64,000 nt of DNA. Source: Bacteroidaceae bacterium (lineage in GTDB: Bacteria > Bacteroidota > Bacteroidia > Bacteroidales > Bacteroidaceae). Where the stretch lies: contig JAFWPH010000023.1 in NCBI GenBank assembly GCA_017509605.1, forward strand, positions 1 through 64,000, in the 5' to 3' direction. Shown here piece after piece: positions 50,521 through 60,549 of the stretch (position 1 is the stretch's first letter; every line of letters starts with the position of its first letter). The notes under the pieces are model-generated. The model made no database searches, was not told the DNA's origin, and saw only the letters and a list, made by a program, of their open reading frames with translations. The translations under genes were made by a program, and so were the position numbers.

Positions 50521-52101
50521 CTATTTCACGAGGTTGCCGAGGATGTCGCGCGTCAACTCGCGTGTGATGGTGCGTGTGGCAGCCGAGGTGGCGTTCTTCA
50601 CCACCTTGCCGGTGGTGGAGGTGTTCGACTTCTTCTTTTTCTTGCCGGTCACCTTGTCGGAAACGGCTGTGCCGACAATTGTGGCGAGTGTGGCCGTGAT
50701 GGCGGTGATGATGGCCTTCAGCACCTTAGAGAAGAACCCTGGCTTCGTGCTCTTTTTCTTCCCCTCCTTCTCTTTCTCCGCCTCTTCCTTCGCTTTGGCG
50801 TCCTCAGCGGCCTGGGCCTCGTTCTCGGCTGTGAGGATCTCGTAGGCGCTCTCGCGGTCTATCGGTGTGTCGTACTTGCCGTAGATATCTGACTGCTTGA
50901 TGAGGTCAAGTCGTTGGCCTTCGGTGATGGCACCGATCTGGCTTAGCGGGAACAGAATCTTGGCGCGCTCCACCACTGACGGAGCACCCTTCTCGTCAAG
51001 CAGGGACACCAGCGCCTCGCCCGTCTCGAGGTTCATGATGGCCTCGTCGGTCTTGAAGGCAGGATTGGCGCGGAAGGTGTCGGCTGCGACCTTCACGGCC
51101 TTTTGGTCCTTGGGTGTGTAGGCGCGGAGTGCGTGTTGCACACGGTTGCCCAGCTGTCCGAGGATGGTCTCGGGGATGTCTGTGGGGCTTTGGGTGATGA
51201 AGTAGATGCCCACTCCCTTGCTTCGGATGAGTCGGATGACCTGCTCGATCTTATCCACCATGGCTTTGGAGGTGTCCTCGAAGAGCATGTGCGCCTCGTC
51301 GAAGAAGAAGATGAGTTTTGGTTTGTCAAGGTCGCCCACCTCGGGAAGGGTGGAGTAGAGGTCCGACATCAGCCAGAGCAGGAATGTGGAGTAGAGTTTG
51401 GGCTGCATCATCAGTTTGTCGGCTGCCAGGACGTTCATGATGCCCTTTCCGCCTTTGGTCTGGAGCAGGTCCATGATGTCGAACGACGGTTCGCCGAAGA
51501 ACTGGTTGGCGCCCTGAGCCTCGAGTTGCAGCAGCGCGCGCTGGATGGCGCCGACGGATGCTGAGGTGATGTTGCCGTACTGACTGGTGTATTCCTTGGC
51601 GTGCTGTGCCACGTAGTCGAGCATCGAACGCAGGTCCTTGAGGTCGAGGATGAGCAGGTCGCGGTCGTCAGCGATGCGGAAGACGATGTTGAGCACCCCG
51701 TCCTGGGTCTCGTTCAGCCCAAGGAGGCGTGAGAGCAGCTGTGGCCCCATCTGCGACACAGTGGCGCGCATGGGGTGTCCTTGCTCACCATACACGTCGA
51801 AGAGGCGCACAGGGCAGCTCTGGAACTCGGGGTTCTCGATGCCGAACTCAGGCAGTCGTTTCTCGATGAATCCCGACAGACTACCCACCTGGCTGATGCC
51901 CGAGAGGTCGCCTTTCATATCGGCCATGAAACATGGCACTCCTATTTGGCAGAAAGTCTCCGCAATCACTTGAAGCGTCACCGTCTTACCTGTTCCCGTG
52001 GCACCTGCTATCAGACCGTGGCGGTTGGCCATTTTGCTGCAGATGCTCAGCGCTCCGTTGGAGCTATGGGCTATATACAGCCCCCGTTCTTTGTCGTACA
52101 T
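50521..52101 (-). CDS. HerA-like ATPase (DUF853 family)
   Basis: 526 residues. Walker A GATGTGKT at 33-40, then [33 protein letters not shown] (Walker B) and [20 protein letters not shown]. The C-terminus is a Lys-rich, Ala/Glu-rich linker (about 430-475) and a hydrophobic stretch ([20 protein letters not shown]). DUF853 proteins are predicted DNA-handling ATPases, perhaps in DNA end processing, but not experimentally clear here. Ends at the terminator at 50498-50456. Confidence 0.88.
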   Translation of the reverse strand: MYDKERGLYIAHSSNGALSICSKMANRHGLIAGATGTGKTVTLQVIAETFCQIGVPCFMADMKGDLSGISQVGSLSGFIEKRLPEFGIENPEFQSCPVRLFDVYGEQGHPMRATVSQMGPQLLSRLLGLNETQDGVLNIVFRIADDRDLLILDLKDLRSMLDYVAQHAKEYTSQYGNITSASVGAIQRALLQLEAQGANQFFGEPSFDIMDLLQTKGGKGIMNVLAADKLMMQPKLYSTFLLWLMSDLYSTLPEVGDLDKPKLIFFFDEAHMLFEDTSKAMVDKIEQVIRLIRSKGVGIYFITQSPTDIPETILGQLGNRVQHALRAYTPKDQKAVKVAADTFRANPAFKTDEAIMNLETGEALVSLLDEKGAPSVVERAKILFPLSQIGAITEGQRLDLIKQSDIYGKYDTPIDRESAYEILTAENEAQAAEDAKAKEEAEKEKEGKKKSTKPGFFSKVLKAIITAITATLATIVGTAVSDKVTGKKKKKSNTSTTGKVVKNATSAATRTITRELTRDILGNLVK

Positions 52102-52306
52102 ATATTCTTGTTTTTTGTTGTTATTTGCAGTTAAGGTGTTTCAAACTACAATATTAGCACTTTTTCCGCAAACTGCCAAATATATCCGGAAAATCATGTG
52201 TTTTTTACTAAGAACAATCCGATAAAGGGAGGGTGAGTAGGTGTTGGAGGTGAAGCCCCTAAAAAGAAAAGAGATGTTCCATCCCTTCCAATTGAAATAA
52301 AATGAC

Positions 52307-52314
52307 TACTTTTG
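52307..52314 (+). promoter_or_regulatory. -7 box of dinB
   Basis: TACTTTTG, 36 bp before the ATG at 52350. It overlaps the codons after an earlier ATG at 52302, which argues that translation begins at 52350. Confidence 0.5.
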
Positions 52315-52349
52315 TAAGACAACCGTGGACACAAGACGAAACGTCGGGT

Positions 52350-53435
52350 ATGAAGGTGATACATGTAGATATGGACCAGTTTTTCGCTGCCGTGGAACAA
52401 CTCGACCATCCTGAACTGAAAGGGAAGCCGATAGCGGTAGGGCACGATGCGGACCGTGGCGTGGTTTCCACTGCCAGTTACGAGGCCCGGCGGTTCGGCG
52501 TACATTCCGCTCAGTCCATTCAAATTGCAAAACGCCTCTGTCCTCAACTGATCATTGTGGAGCCTCATTTCCAACGCTACAAGGAAGTGTCGGCACAATT
52601 GCACCACATCTTCCACGACTATACCGACCTGATTGAACCCATCTCCCTCGACGAGGCCTTTCTGGATGTCACGGAAAACAAACGCGGTATGAAAATGGCT
52701 GTTGATATCGCAAGGGAAATCAAACAACGCATTTTCGATAGCACTGGACTGACGGCCTCTGCTGGAGTCAGTTACTGCAAGTTCTTAGCGAAGATCGCCT
52801 CAGACTGGCGCAAACCCGACGGACTGACAGTGATACATCCCGACCGCGCACTCGACTTCATTGCTAAGCTGAAGGTGGAGAAGATATGGGGAGTGGGAGA
52901 GAAAACGGCCGATAAGATGCACAAGATGGGCATCTTCAACGGTGCAGACCTCCGTGCCCTGTCGCTGGCTCACCTCACCGAGGAGTTCGGCAAGATGGGA
53001 CAAGTGTTTTACAACTTTGCCCGTGGTATAGACAACCGCCCTGTCGTCTCGGAATGGGAGCGCAAATCAGTCAGTTGCGAGCGCACTTTCGCCCACGATA
53101 TCAGCGACCAGGCGGCAGCTGATACCGAACTCTACCACACCGCCGTGGAGTTGGAGCGGCGCATCGCCAAGAATGACTTTGAGGGACACACACTCACGCT
53201 TAAGGTCAAGTTCCATGACTTCCAGCAAATCACGCGCAGCGTCACCGTCAATCACATCCTTCGCGTCAGTGACGACATCCTTCCATTAGCCAAACAACTG
53301 CTTCAGCAAGTGGAGTTCAGTTCGCATCCCATCCGTCTGTTAGGCTTGGGTGTATCGAACAACAGGCCCGACATGACGACCGACAAACCCCGCTGGATTC
53401 AACTCGAACTGCAGTTCAAAGACTGGTTGGACTGA
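52350..53435 (+). CDS. dinB: DNA polymerase IV
   Basis: 361 residues from the ATG at 52350 (MKVIHVDMDQFFAAVEQLDH), chosen to match the family start; an ATG at 52302 adds 16 residues but lies at the promoter. Y-family hallmarks: DMDQFFAAVE, STASYEARRFGVHS and SLDEAFLDV (catalytic Asp-Glu). The C-terminus has no obvious clamp-binding peptide (ends LQFKDWLD). It is the error-prone translesion polymerase. Confidence 0.93.
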   Translation: MKVIHVDMDQFFAAVEQLDHPELKGKPIAVGHDADRGVVSTASYEARRFGVHSAQSIQIAKRLCPQLIIVEPHFQRYKEVSAQLHHIFHDYTDLIEPISLDEAFLDVTENKRGMKMAVDIAREIKQRIFDSTGLTASAGVSYCKFLAKIASDWRKPDGLTVIHPDRALDFIAKLKVEKIWGVGEKTADKMHKMGIFNGADLRALSLAHLTEEFGKMGQVFYNFARGIDNRPVVSEWERKSVSCERTFAHDISDQAAADTELYHTAVELERRIAKNDFEGHTLTLKVKFHDFQQITRSVTVNHILRVSDDILPLAKQLLQQVEFSSHPIRLLGLGVSNNRPDMTTDKPRWIQLELQFKDWLD

Positions 53436-53527
53436 TGATATGAGCGTATAGGAGAACCTCAGTATGACGAAGGCAGATGATTATGGCCTATTTTATTCAG
53501 TGTTGGCAGATAACGCCATGATTGGTT

Positions 53528-55144
53528 TCAGTATTTGTATTCAAACCAATCCACATCGACATAACCATTCGTTTTTTCTCTGCATTGTGTAAATAGTCCT
53601 AACATCACGCCTGTAAAACCGCCAATGGTTTCGGTGCTGAGGAAACGGTATTCCATTTTGGCCAGTTGGGTGAAGTTGATGCCGTCGTCTGATGCCATCA
53701 TGTAGTAGAAATCCTTGTCGGAAGTGATGCGAAGCCATACGCGAGAGCCACTGAGAGCGAACTGCTTTTCACTATGACAGGTCTGTCCTAAACGCACATT
53801 CGACTTGATGAAGATAGTTCCGTCTTGTTTCTCTGCCACCACATCATAATGGTTGAGTGGAGCAGCATAGGCAGTAATGCCAGCCTGCATGCCTTCCATG
53901 AGATGGGAAAGGTCGAACAAAGCCGTGGCTGTAAAGTTCAGTTCCGTCTGGCGACGAGCGATGAATGTAGGAGAAGCGGTTGCGCTGAGATCAGTTGTGG
54001 TAGGGTGGAGGCGTAAAAAGCCTTTGCGCTCAGTCAGAGAGTAGCGAGTGTAATCGGGGTTGCACAGGCTCATCCAGCCCATCGGTAACCCCAGTGAATG
54101 ATAACTATCCGTGGGGACATTGCGTTTGGTGTAGTTGAAATCTTCCTTTATCGGTTCTTTAGCCAGTGGAACCAAGGGCAACGTCTGGCATTTCATGTCA
54201 GTCTGCAGAGTGCCGTCACCATTCACCACAGGCCAGCCCCCTTTCTCCCAATTCACAGGTGCTAACATGGTTTCACGACCCATCACATGCTGCAGATAGC
54301 CACTTGTGCGATAGCCCAGACAAATCATCCACCATGAAGAGTCAGGTGCTTGTACCAGGTCTGCATGTCCCAGTCCTTGAATCGGACTGTTTTGCATTTT
54401 CATGTTGAAGTGCGAAAGGATGGGGTTGGCAGGGTTGGGCTCGTAGGGCCCGAACAGATTTTTGCTTCGCAGGATGTTGACATGATGGCCATGTTCTGTG
54501 CCTCCCTCGGCCAGCAACAGATAGTAGTAGCCGTCTTTTTTGTAAATATGCGGTCCTTCGGGGTACCTTCCTCCAAGACCTGTCCCCAGATGGTGTATAT
54601 CTCCCAGTTGTTTACCTGTCTCCACGTCAATCTCGCATATCTTGATGTCGCCTTCCTTCCACAGGAAATAGCACCGTCCATCCTCAAAATAGAGTGTGGG
54701 GTCGCAACTGCCGATATCAAAGTCTATTACTATGGGCTCAGACCACTCTGCTTCGGGATTGTCTGTCCATACGTAGAAATGGCGACGTGAGGGGAATACC
54801 GTTGTCACCATATAAAAGCGTCCGTTGTTGTAGCGGATAGTGGGGGCATAAATGCCGTTATTTCCGTCAGTAGCTTTCAAATCGACCTGTGACGGACGTG
54901 TCAGGCAGTTGCCCACTTGTTCCCAGTTCACCAAGTCTTTCGAGTGGAAGACAGGAACGCCTGGGAAATACTGGAATGTGCTGTTCACCAAGTAGAAGTC
55001 GTCGCCTGCACGGCAAACACTCGGGTCGGCGTGAAAGCCAGGAAGTACAGGGTTCTTGAAACCTCGGTTCGATGTAGTCCATTCCTGAGCGTAGGAGTAG
55101 ATTGTGCAGAAGGAAAGCAATATGTAGAAATAGATACTCTTCAT
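53528..55144 (-). CDS. GH43 family glycosidase (xylosidase/arabinofuranosidase type)
   Basis: 538 residues. Signal peptide to about residue 20. Five-bladed propeller with the general base Asp40 in NPVLPGFHADPSVC, the Asp of DIGSCDPTLYFEDG and the acid Glu in GGRYPEGPHIYKKDGYYYL. A C-terminal beta-sandwich (about 330-538) is of the GH43_C2 type. It should cut xylose or arabinose side chains. Last gene of the leftward GH29-GH97-GH43 operon (18-bp gap). Confidence 0.9.
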   Translation of the reverse strand: MKSIYFYILLSFCTIYSYAQEWTTSNRGFKNPVLPGFHADPSVCRAGDDFYLVNSTFQYFPGVPVFHSKDLVNWEQVGNCLTRPSQVDLKATDGNNGIYAPTIRYNNGRFYMVTTVFPSRRHFYVWTDNPEAEWSEPIVIDFDIGSCDPTLYFEDGRCYFLWKEGDIKICEIDVETGKQLGDIHHLGTGLGGRYPEGPHIYKKDGYYYLLLAEGGTEHGHHVNILRSKNLFGPYEPNPANPILSHFNMKMQNSPIQGLGHADLVQAPDSSWWMICLGYRTSGYLQHVMGRETMLAPVNWEKGGWPVVNGDGTLQTDMKCQTLPLVPLAKEPIKEDFNYTKRNVPTDSYHSLGLPMGWMSLCNPDYTRYSLTERKGFLRLHPTTTDLSATASPTFIARRQTELNFTATALFDLSHLMEGMQAGITAYAAPLNHYDVVAEKQDGTIFIKSNVRLGQTCHSEKQFALSGSRVWLRITSDKDFYYMMASDDGINFTQLAKMEYRFLSTETIGGFTGVMLGLFTQCREKTNGYVDVDWFEYKY

Positions 55145-55162
55145 GATGAGATAGTTTCCAGG

Positions 55163-57025
55163 TTATTCAATTACCATCAAGAAACCGCCACGTGCTCGAC
55201 AAGCAATGCTGAACTGTTTGCTGTTGAGCGTGAGATGTGATACTTTGATGTCGCGGTTCGACTTTCCATCGCTGAAAAGCAGAACTCGCTTAGATTTGGG
55301 ATTCACCCGCTTCAGCGTGAAAGCGATGTCTGTGTCTTCATCCGTGCCGTTGATACCTGCAATGTACCACTTCTTTCCAGAGCGGCGTGCCACGACAGCA
55401 CTTTTTCCTGGATAGCCTGAAAGGAGTCTCGTTTCGTCCCAAGCGGCAGGCAATGTGGAATAGACTTGTTTTGCCTCGGCAGGCAGAGATTCATAACCTT
55501 CAGGCCGATCCGCCATGTGTTGAATACCCGACTCAAAGAGGACAGGCAGGGCCAGTTCGTGCGCATTGGTAGTGATGTGTGGGTATTGGCTGTCTGTGAA
55601 GGTGCCTGGCGTGTAGTCCATGGGGCCAATGACATTGCGTGTATAGACAACCGTGGCGTTGTGGGGAGCAGCCAATGTGGTCATTAGCGGATAGTTGTTG
55701 TACCACTCAGCGCCGTATATGCCTTCCATGCTCACCATATTGGGCCATGTACGTTGCCATCCATTGGGGATGGTGCAACCGTGGAAATCGACAAGGAGAT
55801 GATGGCGGGCGGCATCCTTGAGAATGTCAAGGTAATAATTGACCATCATGTCATTGTCGGGTGAAAAAAAGTCCACCTTGATGCCGCTTGCCCCAATGCT
55901 CTCGAGCCACTTCATTTCTCGTTCACGGCTTTCTGCCGTATTCAGTCTGTCCTGTGGTTGTGGTGCGTTAGGTCCTACAAGCGAAGTGCCGGAGTTGTAC
56001 CACAAGTTGATTTTGACACCCTTTTGTTTGGCGTATGCCATCACGTCATTGATGTCGCCTCCATTGGTCATCTCGGGCCATTCCCAATCAACAAGGCAAT
56101 ATGGCCATCCCATTTCAGCTGCAAGGTCGATATATTGTTTCACTAAGGCGAAATCCTTTGATCCATGATTGTATGCCCAATAAATCCACGAACTGAGCCC
56201 TGGCTTTATCCAACTCGTGTCGTTTATTTGACAAGGTGTAGCCAAATCCGTGACGAGGGTTGATTCTACCACATCAGCTAAAGCACCTACGATAGCGAAA
56301 CGCCAAGGCGACAACCCGTCACAAAAAGCGGACGGACCGACCAGTTTCACTTGATATTGTTCCGAATTGTCAGCATTGACAAGATAGGAACCACTATCGT
56401 TTCTACGCAGGTCGGACTCAGCGATAAGCATATAGAGACCTTTTTGTGGCTCCACCAAGGCAGGATAACTCCATTGTCCATTGGTGATGACATTCATGTG
56501 CCTGTCTTTCACAGCCTTTCCTTCAGTGTCATGAGGAAAAGGTTGTTCGTTGCCAAAATCGTATGGTGCAATCCATCGGTCCACACCACTGGCCACATAA
56601 AAAGCGGTGCGGTCATCAATCACCTTCACGCTTTGGGGGATGCGGTAGCGAATGGCAACACCGTCGTTATAGAGTCGTACAATGGCCTCGAGGGTAAGAT
56701 TGTTTGGGTTGGTGTATGTAAAGGTCTTCTCATTAGCCTGGTTATGACAGAGTCTCTTCTTGCCAGTGACCATCGTGTAGTCCACTTTGACCTCCTTTGG
56801 GGCAGTCGCATCCCTCAGCACCAGGTCAGAATCAAGATTCCCCTGTTCTGTCATCACCCCAAGATGGATGCGTGTTACCATCAATTTGTTTTTGTAATAG
56901 ACCGTTAATGACTGGCCATTTACCTCAGCGCGTAGTTGATGGTTGGGCGATTCGAATTTGTCTTTTCCAAAACAGCACACGCACATCACTGTTGGGAAAA
57001 GAATGAACAGAATAAGACGTCTCAT
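55163..57025 (-). CDS. GH97 family glycosidase, probably retaining alpha-galactosidase type
   Basis: 620 residues. Signal peptide, beta-sandwich N domain (about 25-270), TIM barrel (about 275-560) and a C-terminal beta domain. The barrel has LVDWEWPEMTNGGDIND and GIKVDFFSPDNDMMVN, where Asp385 sits at the place of the nucleophile in retaining GH97 alpha-galactosidases rather than the Glu pair of inverting alpha-glucosidases. An acidic loop is at SMEGIYGAEWYNN. Substrate choice is inferred from this residue. Middle gene of the three-gene operon. Confidence 0.85.
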   Translation of the reverse strand: MRRLILFILFPTVMCVCCFGKDKFESPNHQLRAEVNGQSLTVYYKNKLMVTRIHLGVMTEQGNLDSDLVLRDATAPKEVKVDYTMVTGKKRLCHNQANEKTFTYTNPNNLTLEAIVRLYNDGVAIRYRIPQSVKVIDDRTAFYVASGVDRWIAPYDFGNEQPFPHDTEGKAVKDRHMNVITNGQWSYPALVEPQKGLYMLIAESDLRRNDSGSYLVNADNSEQYQVKLVGPSAFCDGLSPWRFAIVGALADVVESTLVTDLATPCQINDTSWIKPGLSSWIYWAYNHGSKDFALVKQYIDLAAEMGWPYCLVDWEWPEMTNGGDINDVMAYAKQKGVKINLWYNSGTSLVGPNAPQPQDRLNTAESREREMKWLESIGASGIKVDFFSPDNDMMVNYYLDILKDAARHHLLVDFHGCTIPNGWQRTWPNMVSMEGIYGAEWYNNYPLMTTLAAPHNATVVYTRNVIGPMDYTPGTFTDSQYPHITTNAHELALPVLFESGIQHMADRPEGYESLPAEAKQVYSTLPAAWDETRLLSGYPGKSAVVARRSGKKWYIAGINGTDEDTDIAFTLKRVNPKSKRVLLFSDGKSNRDIKVSHLTLNSKQFSIACRARGGFLMVIE

Positions 57026-57043
57026 GACTTTTATAGTTTTTGG

Positions 57044-59026
57044 TTATTGAAGGATGATTGCGTCGATGGCAATCATGCCATTTTTATTGATCAGTTGAAT
57101 CTCGTGCTTGCCTTTTTTCAGTTTTTTTGATGTGAATACGACCGATTGGTGCTTCACATCCTTGCTTTCGGCAAAGGATACGTCACCCACGTGTTTGCCG
57201 TCTATCAGCACCTCCATCTTCCCTTTGTACATTCCTTGTGGGGCGATGATGCTGATTTTCTTTGCCTCAGCAGTGGCTGTCCAGGTGTCACCCACCTGAT
57301 TGCTGAAGGATAGGTCATTGTTGAAGTCGCCTTCGTTGGTGTTGCTACGTCTGTCCCATCCAAACGTATGAACGCCAGGGTCGTCGTCATTGAACCATGC
57401 TTTGTCGTGGCTGATTCTCACCACTTTGTAACCATGCGCCAGATTCTGGTCATTGATTCCCTGAGTTGCAAAAGGCTCTCCCATTTGAATGGCCAATCCC
57501 TCGGCAGACTGTGTGAATGGAACATTAAGTCCAGTCTCCACCAATTCCACTTTATTGATTTTTCCTACTGAAGCAGATTGGCTGGAGAGTGGTGGCAGTA
57601 CGATGGTTTCGCTTGACGGGTGGATGATGGTGGCATAGATGTATCCGCCCTGACGAGTATAGATGACGTGTTCGTCTCCCCATTGAGCGAAAGGGCGTGC
57701 ACTATAGATGGCTTCCTTGTTGATGTCTATCCAGCGCCCCAGGTCCAAGCAGATTTGCCTTGCCTCATCGTCGATATTGCCTCTTCCACGCTGGGTGATG
57801 TTCAGGAGCAGGCAACCATTGCGAGAAACGTTCTGCATGAGGCGCGTGACGATTTCTTCTGCACTGCGATACTTTGCTCCTTGCTGATAATGCCATTCTT
57901 GCAGGCTCACCTCTGTTTGGAAAGGAAAAGCCATGATGTCATCCTCGGTGTAGAATTCGGTGCTTTTGACCAAGGATCGGTCCACGATACCTACCATGTG
58001 GGGGTTGTGCTGAAAACTGTTGTAGCGGCCGCCGACTCCTTTGAAAGTGGCCACCACCTCCCTGTGTCCTTCAGTTCGTTTGTCAGCGATGTTGTAGAAG
58101 TTGGCAATGATTTGAGGTGTGAGTTTCCCCAGTCCCATGTCAATGCCCAGATCTACTTGCGAGTCTCCAGCGTGGTCGTCAAAGTAAATCATGTCGGGCT
58201 GATATTTGCGTATGGCATCGTCGACACGCCACATGAATTGGTTGGCAAAGGGGCTCTCCAAAGAATGGCGTCCATCATGATGAACAGGTCCATAAAGGTC
58301 TTGGGGGTCCATGCCTTTCCACCATTTATCTGTACCATCGGGGTTGGGTTTGTAGCCATCAGCTTTCGTCAGCATAGCATCGTAAGGTACACCGGCCTTG
58401 TCGCCTTGTTTGTCGCTGGTGTATCGTACGGGCATGAACTGTCCCCAAGTGCGGGCTGGAGTATTATGGAAACCAATTCCGAAAGGCATGCCATGCTTTC
58501 TTGCCACTTTTTCCCAAATGCCGACTATATCCTGGTGCGGCCCTATGTTCACCGCATTCCACGGCTGGTATTTGCTGTCCCAGCAGTCAAAATTGTCGTG
58601 ATGATTGCCTAAGGCTAAGAAGTAGCGTGCTCCCATCTTTTGGTAAAGTTCCATCAGGTCCTCAGGATTCCAAAGGTCTGTCTTCCAATCGTTGCAAAGT
58701 TCTTTATAACCATACTCGGATGGATGTCCGAAATGCTCACGATGAAATTTTGCTTGTGGATGGCCTTCCATATACATCCCGCGTGAATACCAGTCACCGT
58801 CCTCAGCCATCGATTGAGGATCCCAGTGCGACCATGCGCCCAGTTTTGCCTCGCGCCACCATGCAGGCGTGTTATACAGTCTGCTCAAGTTGTTCCAGTC
58901 TGTCGTATATCGACCTTGTTCAATAGTGAGGGGAGGGAGGTTCCCAATGTCTATAGATTCTTGAGCCCTTGTGTGAGTCATCGCCAGCGTCAGGGTGATG
59001 ACCGTCAATAAACGATTGCTGATCAT
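57044..59026 (-). CDS. GH29 alpha-L-fucosidase
   Basis: 660 residues from the ATG at 59026 (the frame opens at 59065; MISNRLLTVITLTLAMTHTRA is the signal peptide). Hallmarks: WREAKLGAWSHWDPQSMAED, ARYFLALGNHHDNFDCWDSK and the nucleophile segment PDMIYFDDHAGD (Asp283). A C-terminal region (about 530-660) has two beta domains, the last ending HEIQLINKNGMIAIDAI, like a carbohydrate-binding domain. It releases alpha-linked fucose, for example from xyloglucan, pectin or mucin. First gene of the GH29-GH97-GH43 operon. Confidence 0.9.
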   Translation of the reverse strand: MISNRLLTVITLTLAMTHTRAQESIDIGNLPPLTIEQGRYTTDWNNLSRLYNTPAWWREAKLGAWSHWDPQSMAEDGDWYSRGMYMEGHPQAKFHREHFGHPSEYGYKELCNDWKTDLWNPEDLMELYQKMGARYFLALGNHHDNFDCWDSKYQPWNAVNIGPHQDIVGIWEKVARKHGMPFGIGFHNTPARTWGQFMPVRYTSDKQGDKAGVPYDAMLTKADGYKPNPDGTDKWWKGMDPQDLYGPVHHDGRHSLESPFANQFMWRVDDAIRKYQPDMIYFDDHAGDSQVDLGIDMGLGKLTPQIIANFYNIADKRTEGHREVVATFKGVGGRYNSFQHNPHMVGIVDRSLVKSTEFYTEDDIMAFPFQTEVSLQEWHYQQGAKYRSAEEIVTRLMQNVSRNGCLLLNITQRGRGNIDDEARQICLDLGRWIDINKEAIYSARPFAQWGDEHVIYTRQGGYIYATIIHPSSETIVLPPLSSQSASVGKINKVELVETGLNVPFTQSAEGLAIQMGEPFATQGINDQNLAHGYKVVRISHDKAWFNDDDPGVHTFGWDRRSNTNEGDFNNDLSFSNQVGDTWTATAEAKKISIIAPQGMYKGKMEVLIDGKHVGDVSFAESKDVKHQSVVFTSKKLKKGKHEIQLINKNGMIAIDAIILQ

Positions 59027-59049
59027 AAGAAACAGTTTTTTATTTTGTG

Positions 59050-59057
59050 CAAAAATA
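59050..59057 (-). promoter_or_regulatory. -7 box of the glycosidase operon
   Basis: TATTTTTG on the minus strand, 24 bp before the start of the GH29 gene. Confidence 0.5.
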
Positions 59058-59264
59058 AAAAACAAATCGTTGATGATAGGTCAAAATATCATCAAAGAAT
59101 AGGACAAAATTATGAATCGTTCAAATTCACGCTTTAATATTTTACCGGAATTATAGAATCAGCGAATTGTACCTATTGCAGAATCATCTTGAAAACAAAA
59201 AACTGATAGGTAATTTTTGTGAATCACTACTTGAGCACGGTTATGTTGGAATTGTTAGTGACAA

Positions 59265-59299
59265 TAAAAGCGGGATGGCCAACTGGCCATTCCGCTCTA
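59265..59299 (-). terminator. Terminator of hsp20 copy 1
   Basis: On the minus strand AGCGGAATGGCCA pairs with TGGCCATCCCGCT around a 2-base loop (one mismatch), followed by TTTATTG. It lies about 40 bp after the stop. Confidence 0.7.
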
Positions 59300-59340
59300 T
59301 TCGCTAATTCAAAAATTCGTGATGAAAAAGAATTCTTGAA

Positions 59341-59793
59341 CTATTTGATATCGATCTTGCGTGAGATCTTGGGCTCAACCTTCGGCTGCTCCTTGGGCAG
59401 GCAGATGGTCAGGATGCCGTGTTCAACCACAGCGTTGATGTTCTCCTTGTCCACATCGTCAGGCAGAATCAGTGTCTGCTGGTACTTCTCGTAAGAGAAC
59501 TCGCGGCGCAGGTAGCGGTAGTTGTTCTCCTTCTGAGCGCCCTCGGGAGCCTCCTCCTTCTTCTCGACTTTCTTCTCAAGCTTGATCACCAGGTTGTTCT
59601 CCTCGTTCAGTTCAATGTCGAAGTCGTCCTTGCCCATACCAGGAGCGGCTACTTCTACCTTGTACTCCTTGTCGTTCTCGCTCACGTTGATGGCTGGAGC
59701 TGCGGTCTTGGCCTTAGCTGGTGCCAAAGCGGCGTCGAACAAATCGTTGAAGAAATCAGGGAACCAAACGTTGTTTTTTCTAACTGTTAACAT
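59341..59793 (-). CDS. Hsp20/alpha-crystallin small heat-shock protein, copy 1
   Basis: 150 residues from the ATG at 59793, set by a perfect AAGGAGG ribosome site. N-terminal MLTVRKNNVWFPDFFNDLF, then the alpha-crystallin domain (about 42-135: EYKVEVAAPGMGKDDFDIEL, VVEHGILTICLPK) and a short tail ending RKIDIK. It holds unfolded proteins in stress. It differs from copy 2 at two of 150 residues and has a sigma-54-type promoter at 59976-59961. Tandem duplicates with a period of 1209 bp. Confidence 0.95.
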   Translation of the reverse strand: MLTVRKNNVWFPDFFNDLFDAALAPAKAKTAAPAINVSENDKEYKVEVAAPGMGKDDFDIELNEENNLVIKLEKKVEKKEEAPEGAQKENNYRYLRREFSYEKYQQTLILPDDVDKENINAVVEHGILTICLPKEQPKVEPKISRKIDIK

Positions 59794-59800
59794 AATCAAT

Positions 59801-59808
59801 CCTCCTTA
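59801..59808 (-). promoter_or_regulatory. Strong Shine-Dalgarno site of hsp20
   Basis: On the minus strand TAAGGAGG, 7 bp before the start codon, with full anti-Shine-Dalgarno match. That is uncommon in Bacteroidota, where starts usually lack it. The same site is at 61011-61017 before copy 2. Confidence 0.7.
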
Positions 59809-59960
59809 AGTTTTATTTTAGTTGTTAATAAATATCGATTTAGTTGTGAACGCCTCTGACCGTTGACCATTAACCGTTGACCGTTGACCGTTGGATTGCT
59901 TGTGATTCTTGATCTTTGGTTTTGCTTTCAGTCGTCCTCATCGGCGTTCACCCAATATGA

Positions 59961-59976
59961 TGCAAATCGTGTGCCA
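59961..59976 (-). promoter_or_regulatory. Sigma-54-type promoter of hsp20 copy 1
   Basis: TGGCACACGATTTGCA on the minus strand. It has the -24 GG and -12 GC with 10 bp between them, the defining spacing, and matches the consensus TGGCAC-N5-TTGCA. Transcription would start near 59950, about 157 bp before the ATG. It is not a TAnnTTTG promoter. Confidence 0.65.
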
Positions 59977-60208
59977 AACCTTTTTTAGCACCAAACAACT
60001 AAAATTTGGCCATTGTTGCATGACAAAATTTCCAAATTAACTGACATTATGACATTGTTTGCTGTCGTTGGCCGTTCAGAAATCACGAACTCCCCTTCCA
60101 TCTGAGGGGAGGAGTGCCGTAGACAAGGGTGTGGTAAGCACTGCTTAACGATTTTAGTAAGCATGTATAAGTAAAATTGTTAGCCCTTTGTTTTTGTTCA
60201 GAAGATAG

Positions 60209-60442
60209 ACTAATTTTGCAGCGTATTATTTAAAAATTTATACAAAGAAACAGATTAAAGATTTTAATTGGTATTTAGACCAATTCACAGAAAATGTAGA
60301 TGCCCATATTGATGGAGGCATCGGTAGTTATGTATTTTTGAGCAGTGACAGGAGTCATTCAGGTAGTAAGCATCGTTATTCCCTGAAGGATGTCAAGCCA
60401 ATGGAAATGCCCCCTGCTTTTTCTATTCGAACACTGTCATAA
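60209..60442 (+). pseudogene. Protein-like open frame without a start codon, between the hsp20 copies
   Basis: Open from 60209 to a TAA at 60440-60442. It reads like coding DNA (KKQIKDFNWYLDQFTENVDA, IGSYVFLSSDRSHSGSKHRY) but the only ATGs are close to its end. A TAATTTTG box at 60211-60218 lies in its first codons. Either a truncated gene or one using a rare start codon; family not recognised. Confidence 0.35.
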
Positions 60443-60461
60443 GGGAATTATTTGTGACAAC

Positions 60462-60497
60462 AAAAAAAAGAGGGATGGCTATTCGTGACCATCCCTC
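60462..60497 (-). terminator. Terminator of hsp20 copy 2
   Basis: GAGGGATGG / CCATCCCTC (9 bp) with a 10-base loop; on the minus strand it is followed by eight T. Confidence 0.75.
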
Positions 60498-60549
60498 CTA
60501 TTGGATAATTCAGTCGTTTGATCGTTCGTTATGAAAGCGAGATCTTGAC

